Shown: positions 1 through 13,479 of the stretch, piece after piece
How positions within the stretch are numbered: position 1 is the stretch's first letter
Layout: each line of letters begins with the position of its first letter
Assembly: GCA_963807085.1 (NCBI GenBank)
Contig: CAWEBB010000028.1
Span: 1-64,000, forward strand
Origin: JACKII01 sp963807085
Lineage (GTDB): Bacteria > Pseudomonadota > Alphaproteobacteria > Bin95
Reading direction: 5' to 3'
DNA: 64,000 bases
Translations under genes and position numbers: made by a program
The notes under the pieces: model-generated
What the model saw: the letters and a program-made list of their open reading frames with translations, nothing else
Databases searched by the model: none
Told to the model about the DNA's origin: nothing

Positions 1-180
1 CAGATCGCCGGCAAGATCATCCTCGACCACAACCCCGCCGGCCAGGAGATCGCGCGGCAGGTGCTCGGCCATTGCGATATCCGCACGACCTCAACCTACT
101 ATGCGCCCCTGCAGCGCGATCGCGCCGTTTCGATTTACGACACGGCCATCCGCGCGGCAGCGGGTGAGCGGACAGAATGA
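1..180 (+). CDS. Tyrosine recombinase (integrase), C-terminal fragment
   Basis: The frame is open from the first base of the window to a TGA at 178-180, giving 59 residues. It contains the end of a phage-type integrase catalytic domain: LGHCDIRTTSTYYAPL carries the LGH block and the likely catalytic Tyr in TYYA. The N-terminal part lies outside the window. The stop overlaps the start of the next recombinase (ATGA at 177-180), so the two were translationally coupled. The family cleaves and rejoins DNA through a phosphotyrosine link. The visible part is intact, but both downstream partners are broken, so the element is probably inactive. Confidence 0.8.
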   Translation, partial: QIAGKIILDHNPAGQEIARQVLGHCDIRTTSTYYAPLQRDRAVSIYDTAIRAAAGERTE

Positions 181-1174
181 TGAAGCCATGCGCAACCTGG
201 TGCCTGCATCAGCCCAACTGGCCTGTGCCAGACCGGTCCGCCTGGGAAGGCGCCTTTAAGGGCGGCGACTGGCTGGACGAAGCGGGACCTGGGGCGCATC
301 TCCGCCCCAAGACACGCGAGCAGTAGTCGCCCGCCGAGCGCCTGAGCCGGAGCAGGTTGATCGCATATGCCACCTGGATGCGAAGCCGTGTCGCCCCGGT
401 GACAGCGCGTATCTGGATCGAGGACCTTGGCCTGACCCTGAACCTGATCGACCCTCGCTACGACCGGAAATTGCTGAAGACCACGGTTGATCGCCTTCCG
501 AAGACATCGGTCCGCGACAAGCGACGGCGGTTGCGCGATCCAGTCGAGTTCATCGCTCTCGGCGAGCGGTTGATGGCCGAGGCCGAAGCCGGCGCTATGG
601 GCCCGCCACGTCACAACGCAGTTGCCTACCGCGATGGCCTGATCATCGCGCTTCTGGCATGGCGGCCGTTGCGCCGCCACAACCTGGCTGCGTTGCGGAT
701 GGCCGAACATCTGCGCGAGTTCAACGGTAGCCTCCGGATCGCTATTGCCGGGGTGGAGACCAAGGCCAGAAACCCGATCGACCCGACCTGGCCGAAATCA
801 CTCCTCGCTCCTCTCCAGCGGTATCTCAGCCATTGGAGACCGATTTGCTCGGGCATCACCCGGACCCAGGCGCGCTGTGGCTTCCGCAACGGTGCGGAAG
901 GCCACTCTCGCCGCACACCATCACCTGCAACGTGCGCCGGCATACCGAGGCCGCCTTCGGCGTTGCCATCAGCCCCCATCGCTTCCGCGACGCTGCCGCC
1001 ACGATGATGGCGATCCGCGAACCGGAGAACGTCCGGACGGTCGCCGTGGTCCTCGGCGATCGCAGCTACAAGACCACCCAGAAGTACTACAACCTCGCCC
1101 TGGAACTGCACGCGGTCGGCCAACTCCATGATAGCATCGGAGCGCTGCTCGCCCATGACGAGACCCCGCCGTGA
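177..1174 (+). pseudogene. Second tyrosine recombinase, broken by a stop and a frameshift
   Basis: Starts with ATG at 177, overlapping the previous stop. The frame reads 49 residues and hits TAG at 324-326, then continues in the same frame from about 357 with integrase-like sequence (KTSVRDKRRRLRDPVEF, YRDGLIIALLAWRPLRRHNL). Near 835 the frame shifts; the rest continues as HTITCNVRRHTEAAFGVAIS, SPHRFRDAAATMMAI and VLGDRSYKTTQKYYNLALEL, which is the catalytic HxxR, LGD/H and Tyr region. The stop at 1172-1174 overlaps the next start. The full product would be about 330 residues, normal for this family. It is non-functional unless the stop is suppressed and the shift corrected. Confidence 0.8.
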
Positions 1175-2756
1175 CCGACAGGCTTCGTGTCGCCATCTAT
1201 GCGCGATATTCATCTGACCTCTGGGGCGACGCCTCGATCGACGACCAGCTGCATCGCTGCCACACCCACGCCACAGCCAGCGACTGGCAGGTGGTGGGCA
1301 CGTTCGCAGACCGCGCGCTCAGCGGCGCCACCCTGCTGCGGCCCGGCTACCAGGACATGATGCAGGCGGTGCGGACCGGTGGTATCGACGTGGTCCTGGC
1401 TGAGGCGCTCGACCAGAGTTTTCCGCGATCAGGAGGATATCGCTGCCCTCTTCAAGCGGCTGGGCTTTATCGGCGTCCGGCTGATCACGGTGGCCCAGGC
1501 CTGTATTGGCGAGTTGCACATCGGGCTGGAGGGTCTGACGAACGCGCTATATCTGAAAGACCTCGCCGACAAGACGCGGCGTGGTCTCGTAGGACGTATC
1601 CGAAAGGGCCGCAGCGCCGGCGGGCTTTGCTACGGCTACGATGTCGTTGCCAGTGAAGAGCGCGGCGGCCGCACCATCAACGAGACCTGGTGCAGCTGTT
1701 GTCCGGCGCATTTTTGGGGCCTTTGCCGCAGGCCGCTCGCCAAAGGGGATCGCGCGGCAGCTGAACGACCAGGGCATCACTGGGCCTCGCGGAGGGCTCT
1801 GGCGTGACACGGCGATCCGCGGCCATCGCCAGCGGGGCGCCGGCATCCTAAACAACGAACTCTACATCGGACGTCTGGTCCGGAACCGGCTCCGCTATGT
1901 AAAGGACCTGGCGACCGGCAGGCGATTGTCACGGCCGAACCCGCCGGAAGATTGGGTTGTCGACGACGTGCCTGACCTCCGGATCGTCAGCGATGCCCTC
2001 TGGCAGCGCGTCAAGGACCGGCAGGCGGAGATAGAGCGACGCCGGCTGTCCAGGTAATCCTGCAGAGCCGCTTTTGGGAACGGCGTCGCGCGACGCATCT
2101 TCTTTCCGGGTTGCTACAGTGTGGCACCTGCGGCGGCGGCTTCGCAGCTCTCAGGCTCGACTATCTCGGCTGCTCGACCGCCCGCAAGCTCGGCACCTGC
2201 GACGGCGACCGTCCGGCAGGACGAGCTCGAAGAGCTGCGTGCTCGCGCTGACCAGTCGCGCCTGATGGACCCCGCCCTAGTCGAAGAGTTCTGCGACGAA
2301 TACACCCGTACCTGAACAGCGACGCGATGCGGAAGCCGCTCCGCGGCGCGCAACCGAACGCCAGCTCGGCAGGACGGCAGCGCGAACCTGATCCAGAGGC
2401 GATCAAGGACGGCTTGCGCTCTCCTGGCAGATTGCCCGCGTTGCGGCGCTGGAAGCCGAGAAGAAAAGCTGGAGCACTGCTCGCCGGAACAAGAGCCGGT
2501 GCTCCTGCATCCGCACGGCGGCCTGTTACAATCTACCGGCAATCGAGCAGGTGGCCGTCGCGCTCCAATTCCCGCCATCCGGGCCGAAGCGCCCGGCCTG
2601 CTCCGCAGCCTGATCGACCGGGTGGTGCTGCGCCAGACGCAGAAGAGCTGGGAGGTCGACCTCTAAGGCGACATCGCCGGCTGGTCTCCCTGGGATAGCC
2701 GGGAAGAACAATCGGGACAGCCCGATGAGAGCGCGGCGTTGCAGCAGTTCGGTTAA
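1171..2756 (+). pseudogene. Large serine recombinase, multiply frameshifted
   Basis: Begins MTDRLRVAIYARYSSDL, the N-terminal resolvase block with the nucleophilic Ser in YSS, overlapping the previous stop. Recognisable pieces follow in changing frames: DQEDIAALFKRLGFIGVRL (resolvase domain), GIARQLNDQGITGPRGGLW and LNNELYIGRLVRNRLRYVK (recombinase domain), LLQCGTCGGGFAALRLDYLG (zinc ribbon), LMDPALVEEFCDEYTR, and LIDRVVLRQTQKSWEVDL with a stop right after. Breaks lie near 1412, 1675, 2057, 2210, 2310 and 2664. The original protein was about 500 residues. The last open frame ends with TAA at 2754-2756, 2 bases before the 3' end of tRNA-fMet, suggesting that the tRNA end was the integration target. 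Confidence 0.8.
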
Positions 2757-2758
2757 AG

Positions 2759-2835
<77 letters not shown>

Positions 2836-3056
2836 GGAATCAGATGAAAGATGACGGAAGTCAGTTGACAGTGCCGCTTGGCGCGGCCTTCAACCGCTCA
2901 AGGCAGGGCCGCACAAGGGACGAGATGAAGTCATTTTGGTTGTTATCTAGTATCTGATACCGGTCACCCGGCATCTGATACCGGTCACCCGGTACCTAAT
3001 ACGGGTCGCCCGACACCTGATACCTGTCGTCCGATGACTATCCTCTGCTCTCATGA
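2836..3056 (-). repeat. tRNA-fMet/5S spacer with four tandem 21-nt units
   Basis: In the spacer between 5S and tRNA-fMet, positions 2951-3034 hold four head-to-tail 21-nt units (2951-2971, 2972-2992, 2993-3013, 3014-3034). The first two differ by one base; the last two are more diverged. The fourth resembles the palindromic repeat seen in the other spacers of this operon (CACCTGAYAMCTGTC type). No open frame or promoter is evident. The units are directly adjacent without unique spacers, so this is not a CRISPR array. Confidence 0.8.
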
Positions 3057-3170
3057 CCTGGCAGCGACCTACTCTCCCACGCCTTAAGACGTAGTACCAT
3101 CGGCGCAGGCGCCTTTCACGGCCGAGTTCGGGATGGGATCGGGTGGGGCAACGCCGCTATAGCCACCAGG
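3057..3170 (-). rRNA. rrf: 5S ribosomal RNA
   Basis: The reverse complement contains the conserved 5S core (CCCGATCCCATCCCGAAC and GTGGGAGAGTAGGTC). Complementary sequences CATGACCTGG (3053 side) and CCAGGTCATG (3166 side) extend the terminal helix beyond the mature ends and would form the precursor processing stem. About 114 nt; ends are estimated from the terminal stem. Confidence 0.92.
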
Positions 3171-3184
3171 TCATGGCAGCAGAG

Positions 3185-3330
3185 GTCGGATGACGGGTGT
3201 CAGATGTCAGACGTCAGATGACAAACAAACAACCCAAAGATTATCTAACGCATTTTAACTGTTTTCGCTGGAGCCTCTCGGTCACAGAAGAACCCGTTTG
3301 ACACCTGTCACCTGACAACTGTCATCCGAC
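3185..3330 (-). repeat. Palindromic repeats in the 23S-5S spacer
   Basis: Two arms, 3185-3226 and 3296-3330, carry the operon's repeat motif in opposite orientation (GTCGGATGAC ... TGACAAAC against GTTTGACACC ... ATCCGAC). They can pair into a long imperfect hairpin in the spacer transcript. The right arm runs straight into the 23S 3' processing stem at 3330-3352. Likely a structured spacer element; function unknown. Confidence 0.75.
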
Positions 3331-3393
3331 TTCCTCCAGTTTCGAGGGCGAGGGTCGCATCTGATCTCATCAGGATCAAACGCTGACGATAAA

Positions 3394-6234
<2,841 letters not shown>

Positions 6235-6254
6235 TTTCTCGCCCTCGAAGCTGG

Positions 6255-6310
6255 AGGAAGCAGATGTCAGATGACAAATGTCGGATGACAAATCTCAGAT
6301 GACAAACAAA
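6255..6310 (-). repeat. Repeat block in the tRNA-Ala/23S spacer
   Basis: Three degenerate copies of the TCAGATGACAAA motif lie head to tail immediately outside the 23S 5' processing stem (6238-6260). The same motif occurs in the 23S helix-45 insertion and the 23S-5S spacer. The rest of the spacer, to 6693, has no further repeat that I recognise and no supported gene. Confidence 0.7.
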
Positions 6311-6693
6311 CCACTCCGGAATGCGCCTCGAGGTTACTCAACGAAGACAGTTACTATCGCGCCGCCGGTTTCTCTTTCGAGCGTTCCTCTCCCGAAGTTT
6401 CCCTCGGGATCGGGCCAAGCCGGCGGCACGCAAAATGCGTCAGAAGGCGATCAATACCAACCATGCCATCAGGCACGATCGGTCGATCGCTTGACCTCAT
6501 CTCTTCACTTGTCCAAGAACGACACCGAACCTGGGTTCAGTTGCCAGACGGCCCGCAGACATCTCTGCCCTGCCGCCTCGCAGCTCAACCCCGCTTCTCA
6601 AGCCCAAAGGGCTCTTGCCTGCTTCATGCGTATGGAACGTTCCTGCCCCCCTCCAACCAACCGGTTGGTGCAGGCGCCCTGCTGGAGGCGGCC

Positions 6694-6769
6694 TGGTGGA
6701 GGCGGACGGGATCGAACCGACGACCTACGGCTTGCAAAGCCGTCGCTCTCCCAACTGAGCTACGCCCCC
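6694..6769 (-). tRNA. tRNA-Ala (TGC)
   Basis: 76-nt tRNA with encoded CCA. The anticodon loop CTTTGCAAG gives anticodon TGC, the acceptor stem GGGGGCG pairs with CGCCTCC, and the T-loop reads GGTTCGATCC. It sits between 23S and tRNA-Ile, the standard place in bacterial rRNA operons. Confidence 0.96.
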
Positions 6770-6779
6770 AAGGCAGGTG

Positions 6780-6867
6780 TCGGGTGACAGTTGTCAGGTG
6801 ACAAACAAACCAAAAACAGGCGAGCGCCCGTTCGTTTGACACCTGTCGCCTGACAACTGTCACCTGA
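6780..6867 (-). repeat. Stem-loop element between tRNA-Ala and tRNA-Ile
   Basis: Arms 6780-6806 and 6833-6867 are largely complementary around TGACAGTTGTCAGG. The left arm lacks seven bases present in the right. The loop (AAACCAAAAACAGGCGAGCGCCCG) is the same as in the element on the other side of tRNA-Ile, so the two are copies of one unit of about 95 bp. Confidence 0.8.
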
Positions 6868-6869
6868 TT

Positions 6870-6946
<77 letters not shown>

Positions 6947-6951
6947 GTAAC

Positions 6952-7046
6952 GCAGATGACAGTTGTCAGGTGACAGATGTCAAACAAACCAAAAACAGGC
7001 GAGCGCCCGGTCGTTTGACATCTGTCACCTGACTATCGTCATCTGC
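6952..7046 (-). repeat. Stem-loop element between tRNA-Ile and 16S
   Basis: Two 34-nt arms (6952-6985 and 7013-7046) are complementary except for a few bases around AGTTG/GATAG. They enclose a 27-nt loop shared with the Ala-Ile spacer copy. The centre of each arm is itself palindromic (TGACAGTTGTCA). In RNA this would be an almost perfect 34-bp duplex, a plausible double-strand-specific RNase substrate. Confidence 0.85.
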
Positions 7047-7180
7047 TCCAGGAAGGGATACGCCGGCGGCGGCGCCAGGGTTTGGAAATGCTCCGCCAGG
7101 CATTGCAGCCAAGCGGGCTTGTTGTGGATGATCGCCGAGGATCTCCGGGAATGCTCCCGGCTCCATGCCAGCAACCAACT

Positions 7181-8695
<1,515 letters not shown>

Positions 8696-9150
8696 GACGA
8701 TAACATCGAACCCTAACGCGAACGTTAAAATCCAATGCTCTTCCCAACTGACAAAAGCCGACCCCGCACAAAATCGGAGCGTTCCTAGCCAAAAGCCCTA
8801 ACCGCCGACGCTCGCGCGCCGGCAATCCATGACTTAAGGCAGGTCCTATAGGTCGTAGCACCGGAAGACCCGGTGCCACAGAACACAACGGAACGGCTCC
8901 AACTCGCACGGGATAAACCTCAGTCCATCCCGGCACCGCCGCCCGCGTATCCCTTCCATACGCATAAAACAAATTGTCAAAGAACGAAACGGCCGCCAGC
9001 GGCGACCGATGCATCCGGCAGCCGGGGCCGCCGCGACGTCCCGGTGCGCTGTGTTTGCGACCCGGAACAGACGCGTCTTATATGCTAGCACTGTCCCGAA
9101 CCGCAATAGGTACGTATTCTTATTTTAACCTCTTGCCTTCATTTTTTGGC
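8696..9150 (-). other. rRNA operon leader and upstream region
   Basis: About 455 bases separate the 16S 5' end from the SDR gene. The roughly 380 bases next to 16S are expected to be transcribed leader. No supported coding frame is present, and the frames seen lack ribosome sites. The far end, 9107-9150, is AT-rich, as expected just upstream of a strong rRNA promoter. Confidence 0.6.
9077..9106 (-). promoter_or_regulatory. Candidate rRNA operon promoter
   Basis: On the minus strand TTGCGG (9101-9106) lies 18 bases before TATAAG (9077-9082), a fair sigma-70 match about 380 bases upstream of 16S. An A/T-rich stretch that could act as an UP element lies directly upstream. No competing motif of similar quality was seen in the leader. 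This is inference from motif and position only. Confidence 0.4.
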
Positions 9151-9924
9151 CTACATGGCCGTCATGCCGCCGTCGATGGTCAGGTTCTTGCCAGTGATAT
9201 AGGTCGATCCCGGGGTCATCAGGAAGATCACGCCGGGCGCCACATCGCCCGTTTCGGCATACCGGCCGAGCGGAATGCGTGCCATGGTTTGCGCCGCGAA
9301 TTTCGGCCCGCGGATCACTTCCGTCATCGGTGTCGACACGGTGCCAAAGGCGACCGAGTTCACGCAGATGCCATAGCGCGCCCACTCTTTCGCCGCACTC
9401 ATGGTAATCCCCAGCACGCCGGCCTTAGCCGCGCCGTAGTTGATCTGGCCGATGGTGCCCGCCGTTCCCGCAATCGAGGACACGTTGACGATTTGACCGT
9501 TACAGACCTGGGCGTCGCTGCCCTTCGCCTGCTCGATCATCTGCCGACCAACGGATTGCAGCGTCAGGTACACACCGGTCAGGTTGACGTTGATCACCTG
9601 GTCCCAGATCTCCCGCTCCATCTTGTGGATCATGGCGGCGCGGACGATGCCGGCATTGTTCAGGAGGCCGTGCACCCAGCCCCATTCCTTCACCATGTCC
9701 TGGACCACTTGGTCGGTCAGACTCTGCTCCGTCACAGACCCGGTAAACGTCAGGCAGGCGTCGCCCAATTCGTCCTTCAGGCTCTTCATGCCGTCGCCGT
9801 TCATGTCGATGGCGGCGACCCGGCCGCCCATGCCGACAACGGTCTTGGCCACTTCACGGCCGATGCCCTGACCGGCGCCGGTAACCAGAATGTTGCGATC
9901 TTCCATGGAAAACGGATTTTGCAT
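9151..9924 (-). CDS. SDR-family NAD(P)-dependent oxidoreductase
   Basis: 257-residue classical short-chain dehydrogenase. The nucleotide motif TGAGQGIG is at residues 15-22, NNAG at 89-92, and the catalytic Ser149/150, Tyr163 and Lys167 (YxxxK) are all present. An Asp after the second strand (AIDMN, D40) favours NAD(H) over NADP(H), by family rule. The start ATG at 9924 follows AAAGGAA at a good distance; a longer frame to 10041 has no ribosome site. It is divergent from the cyclase-family gene at 10069, and the 144-base gap presumably holds both promoters. The substrate cannot be read from sequence; FabG-like annotation would be too specific. Confidence 0.88.
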   Translation of the reverse strand: MQNPFSMEDRNILVTGAGQGIGREVAKTVVGMGGRVAAIDMNGDGMKSLKDELGDACLTFTGSVTEQSLTDQVVQDMVKEWGWVHGLLNNAGIVRAAMIHKMEREIWDQVINVNLTGVYLTLQSVGRQMIEQAKGSDAQVCNGQIVNVSSIAGTAGTIGQINYGAAKAGVLGITMSAAKEWARYGICVNSVAFGTVSTPMTEVIRGPKFAAQTMARIPLGRYAETGDVAPGVIFLMTPGSTYITGKNLTIDGGMTAM

Positions 9925-10068
9925 TTTGAGGGTTTCCTTTCGATTGAGGGAGATGTTCCAAGGCCACACTCTGCCCAAGTGGCCGCGGCTTGACCAGTCA
10001 CTTGCACCCCGAGCGGCCGCGGGCGATGCTGCCTGCCACAATCCTCCTGCTAAACAAAGGAACCGCCG

Positions 10069-11118
10069 ATGGCCAAGCGTTGGAAAGTGCGCCCCGAAGG
10101 ATCAACCTGGGGCGATTGGGGTGAGGACGATCAGCTTGGCCGGGTCAACCTGATCACGCCGCAAAAGGTGCTGGAGGGCGTGGCCGAGGTGAAGGAAGGT
10201 CTTTCCTTTTGCCTTTCGCTGCCGCTGAACTATCCAGGCGGCGCGTTCCTGTCGCCGGCGCGGGGCCCTTACGCGCTGCGCCCCACCGAACTGCCGGACG
10301 GCACCAAGCGCTACCTTTATCCGGCCTGCCTGGACGATGCCCACTTTACCGATGTCGGCAGCGACGACCGGGTGGACATCGTCCTGCAATACTCGACCCA
10401 GTGGGACACGTTCGCTCATGTGGGCAGCATGTTTGACGCGGATGACGACGGCGAGCCGGAAATCCGCTTCTATAACGGCTACCGGGGCCATGAGGATGTG
10501 AAGGGACCGGTGCGCTACAACCTGGATGGCTCGATAGAGGAAACCGGCGAGCAGACCGGCGCGCGCAAACTGGGCGTTGAGAACATGGCCGTAAAAGGCA
10601 TGCAAGGTCGCGGCGTGCTGGTGGACCTGGAACGCCATTTCGGCGAGGCACGCCACTATGTCGGCTATGACGATTGGATGCGGGCGCTGGAGGCCACCAA
10701 GGTCGAGGTCACGCCCGGCGACATGCTGCTGATCTATACCGGCTTTGCCGATTACATCATGCAGGCCCAGGGCAACCCGGACCCGCGAAAGCTGCACAAT
10801 TCCTATGCCGTGCTGAACGGCCGGGACCGGCGCTTGCAGCAATGGATCGCCGATAGCGGCATCTCGGTTCTCTGTGCCGACAATTTCGCGGTGGAAGGCA
10901 TCCCTTCCCGCCCCGCCATGGCGGAGAAATACCCACGCCTGCCGCTGCACGAGCTATGCCTGTTCAAGCTGGGCGTCAATTTGGGCGAGCTTTGGTACCT
11001 GAGCGAACTGGCCAAGTGGCTGCGCGAGAACGAGCGCACCCGCTTCCTTTTAACCGCCCCTCCCCTTAGGCTGACCGGTGCGGTGGGCTCGCCCTCTTCG
11101 CCCATCGCCACGGTGTAG
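10069..11118 (+). CDS. Cyclase-family (kynurenine formamidase-like) hydrolase
   Basis: 349 residues, resembling the Cyclase family (PF04199): metal-dependent hydrolases that include kynurenine formamidase. The N-terminal WGDWGEDDQLGRVNLITP and the central QWDTFAHVGSMFDADDDGE segment are typical of the longer branch, where the canonical HxGTHxD motif is degenerate (AHVGSMFD). A conserved C-terminal DNFAVEGIPS block is also present. AAAGGAA precedes ATG with a spacing of 7. Divergent from the SDR gene and just upstream of the exported-protein remnant and the ferredoxin/P450 pair. The actual substrate is unknown; ring-opening or amide hydrolysis in a degradative pathway is a guess. Confidence 0.82.
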   Translation: MAKRWKVRPEGSTWGDWGEDDQLGRVNLITPQKVLEGVAEVKEGLSFCLSLPLNYPGGAFLSPARGPYALRPTELPDGTKRYLYPACLDDAHFTDVGSDDRVDIVLQYSTQWDTFAHVGSMFDADDDGEPEIRFYNGYRGHEDVKGPVRYNLDGSIEETGEQTGARKLGVENMAVKGMQGRGVLVDLERHFGEARHYVGYDDWMRALEATKVEVTPGDMLLIYTGFADYIMQAQGNPDPRKLHNSYAVLNGRDRRLQQWIADSGISVLCADNFAVEGIPSRPAMAEKYPRLPLHELCLFKLGVNLGELWYLSELAKWLRENERTRFLLTAPPLRLTGAVGSPSSPIATV

Positions 11119-11199
11119 AAGCCATTTCGCTACCCTTTTTGTACAGATAGATCAGAGATGCCTGCGGCCCGCAGGCGAACACAGACGGACCGAGATTAA

Positions 11200-11735
11200 A
11201 TGATAAGATACTGCCTCGCTTGTGCGGCGGTTATTCTGATAATGGGAGCCAAGCCGCACAGGCTGCCTTTACCTTTCAGGTTGCGGCGGAGCAGTTCGGC
11301 AACGCTGCGGGCGCCGTTGGCGGCGTGTATTCGGTGGCCGACCTCAACGGCAACACGCTGATCGATCAGCCGCAGGAATTCCTTTCCTGGTCCTTTACCC
11401 CGACAGGCTTTTCCCAGGGCCAGGGCTTCTTCGCCATCTGCGATGCCAGTTCAGGGGCCAATCCGGTCCGTCGGCCCCGGCCCCCAGACAGCGCTGGCGT
11501 TTGGCCTTTTCTGGACCGGCGCGGTATTCGAGGTATCCGATCCGGGGGTTATCGACGTAATTTAGGGGTCGATCCTGATGGATCCGTCGATATCTTGAAT
11601 TTGGAAACGGGTGCTTCCGACCGCTCGCCGGGCTCGGTTCAACCCATACCGGCGCGGCCGATGCTGCCACTGCTCGTCCTGTTGCTGGGCGGTGGCCTGA
11701 TCCGGGCGCACCGTGCGAAACAGTGCAACTGCTAG
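11200..11735 (+). pseudogene. Exported protein remnant with VPxPA-CTERM-like tail
   Basis: ATG at 11200 opens a signal peptide (MIRYCLACAAVILIMG), but the frame shifts near 11245 to give AAQAAFTFQVAAEQFGNAAG. A further double shift around 11460-11560 is needed to keep FGLFWTGAVFEVSDPGV and then VDPDGSVDILNLETG in one chain. The end, PIPARPMLPLLVLLLGGG followed by LIRAHRAK, has the motif, hydrophobic stretch and basic tail of a PEP-CTERM/VPxPA-CTERM exosortase signal. At least three shifts make this a decayed gene. A GC-rich hairpin at 11160-11176 lies just upstream, between it and the cyclase gene. Confidence 0.6.
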
Positions 11736-11846
11736 GCGGTATCCGGGCTTCGACGAAGATCGTAACCCCGGTGACTATCCCGATTGCTGCCCGCTTGGAT
11801 CTCCGGTAGATTGGCGGACAATCAGGCGAGGAAACAGGATAGAGAC

Positions 11847-12044
11847 ATGCGTATTTGGGTGAACCCCAACCTATGCCAAGGCCATAACCGCTGTTTCTCG
11901 TTGGCGCCCGAATTGTTCGAGGTGGACGATTTCGGGCTTGCAACGGCTGTTAATGACGGTCAGGTGCCGGCGGGAATGGAAGAGAAAGCGCAATTGTGCA
12001 TCGACAACTGCCCTGAATTCGCCATCATTGTGGTCGAAGAATAA
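11847..12044 (+). CDS. 3Fe-4S ferredoxin, P450-associated
   Basis: 65 residues. The cluster ligand pattern is C10-x2-H13-x2-C16 and C51-x3-C55-P56, that is CxxHxxC...CP, typical of small 3Fe-4S ferredoxins that donate electrons to bacterial P450s; His13 takes the place of the fourth ligand. ATG at 11847 follows AGGATAGAG; a longer frame from 11784 lacks a ribosome site. It lies 30 bases upstream of the P450 gene and is very likely co-transcribed with it. No ferredoxin reductase is present in the window, so that component must be encoded elsewhere. Confidence 0.9.
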   Translation: MRIWVNPNLCQGHNRCFSLAPELFEVDDFGLATAVNDGQVPAGMEEKAQLCIDNCPEFAIIVVEE

Positions 12045-12074
12045 CAGCGGCCAGACCATCGAGAGGACTGTCCC

Positions 12075-13337
12075 ATGACCGACAAGAACCGAAACGAAAA
12101 TGGCTGCCCCGTCCATGATTGGGCCAGCGACTACGACGTGATGGACGAAGGCTACACCCGCGATCCCGGCCCCGTCTGGCAGGAACTGCGGGGAAAATGT
12201 CCGATCGCACACACCACCCGCTGGGGTGGCTCGTGGATGCCGACGCGCTATGAAGATATCCAAGAACTCGCCAAGATGGTGCCGACCCTCTCCTCCCGAA
12301 CGGTCACGGTGATTCCGCCGGACCCGGCATTGCGCGAGGAACTGATCGCGGACCTGAAGGCCTATGGCACCGAAAACCCGCCGATTACCGCCGACCCGCC
12401 CGAACATTCCCCGTTCAAGCGGCTGATCCTGCCCTTCTTCTCGCCGCGGGCCGTGGCCGGCTATCAGCAGATGACAGAAGATCTATGCAACAGCCTGTTA
12501 GACACGCTGGTGGCGCGCAGAAAGGCGGGCGACACGCTCTGTGACGGCGCGGTCGAGTATGCCCAACAGATACCCCCGCGCGTGATCGCATTCATTTTGG
12601 GAATAGACTTGGCCCGGGCGGATGAATTCACCCGCTGGACCCAGGAGCTGTTGGAGCTGGGCCAAACCGACTCTCGCCTGCGCATGGAGGCGCGGCACAA
12701 GATTCGCGATTTCTTCTTCGAAGAAGTCGCCAAACGCCGCGAGAACCCAACCGACGATGTCATCAGCTCCCTGCTGGCGGCGGAGGTCGAGGGCGAGAAG
12801 CTGTCAGACCACCAGGTCGCCGGCATCTGCAACCTGCTGCTGGTCGCCGGGATTGATACGACCTGGAGCTCCATCGGCTCCGCGCTCTATCACTTCGCAA
12901 CCCATCGGGAAGACCGCCGGCGCATTGCCGCCGAGCCGGACCTGCTGCCTACGGCGATCGAGGAGCTGCTGCGCTTCTACAGCCCCGTAACCATGGCGCG
13001 GAAGGTGACGGAGGAAATCGACTTCCAGGGCGCCGAGATGAAGCCAGGCGACAAGGTGCTGATGACCTTTCCGGCCGCCAATCGCGACCCGGATGTGTTC
13101 GAGCGGCCAGATGAGGTAGTGCTGGACCGCCAGCAGAACCGCCACATCGCCTTTGGCACCGGCATTCACCGCTGCGCCGGCTCCAACCTGGCCCGGATGG
13201 AATTGCAGGTGGCCCTGCGGCTCTGGTTCGAGCGCTTTCCGGAGTTCGAGTTGGTGTCGGAGGAAGGCGTCACCTGGGCCGGCGGGCAGGTGCGCGGGCC
13301 GCGGAACGTGCCGATACGGTTAGCGACGGACGGATAG
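12075..13337 (+). CDS. Cytochrome P450
   Basis: 420 residues, normal for soluble bacterial class I P450s. The I-helix oxygen-binding motif AGIDTT is at 258-263, ExxR at 297-300 (ELLR), and the heme loop FGTGIHRCAG at 360-369 with Cys367 as the thiolate ligand. The CPVHDWASDYDV N-terminus resembles CYP families that act on terpenoid, aromatic or fatty substrates, but no family number can be assigned by eye. Preceded by GAGAGGACTGTCCC and ATG. Forms a two-gene unit with the ferredoxin. Role: monooxygenation using electrons from the ferredoxin, in the cytoplasm. Confidence 0.93.
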   Translation: MTDKNRNENGCPVHDWASDYDVMDEGYTRDPGPVWQELRGKCPIAHTTRWGGSWMPTRYEDIQELAKMVPTLSSRTVTVIPPDPALREELIADLKAYGTENPPITADPPEHSPFKRLILPFFSPRAVAGYQQMTEDLCNSLLDTLVARRKAGDTLCDGAVEYAQQIPPRVIAFILGIDLARADEFTRWTQELLELGQTDSRLRMEARHKIRDFFFEEVAKRRENPTDDVISSLLAAEVEGEKLSDHQVAGICNLLLVAGIDTTWSSIGSALYHFATHREDRRRIAAEPDLLPTAIEELLRFYSPVTMARKVTEEIDFQGAEMKPGDKVLMTFPAANRDPDVFERPDEVVLDRQQNRHIAFGTGIHRCAGSNLARMELQVALRLWFERFPEFELVSEEGVTWAGGQVRGPRNVPIRLATDG

Positions 13338-13394
13338 CGTCCGCCACATTCTGACCACTACTACTGAGTTCCCAAGCAACGGAAAACACCAGCA

Positions 13395-13434
13395 CCGGCC
13401 GGTTGGCAGGGGCTTGATCGGCCGGCCGCCTTTT
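13395..13434 (+). terminator. Possible terminator after P450
   Basis: CCGGCCG (13395-13401) and CGGCCGG (13419-13425) pair around a 17-base loop, followed by CCGCC and four T. The T run is short, so strength is uncertain. It lies 58 bases after the P450 stop and before the convergent mntP gene. Confidence 0.35.
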
Positions 13435-13479
13435 GTGGCGCCTGAAGTCGCGATTAGGCCACACGGTCAGGTCACACGG

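Noticed and set aside
2951..3034. Tandem 21-nt units that look like a CRISPR array
   Set aside because: The units abut with no unique spacers, the copies are diverged, and no cas genes are present.
9151..9993. 339-residue plus-strand frame over the SDR gene
   Set aside because: Antisense to an SDR with complete catalytic residues; no domain in the plus-strand reading.
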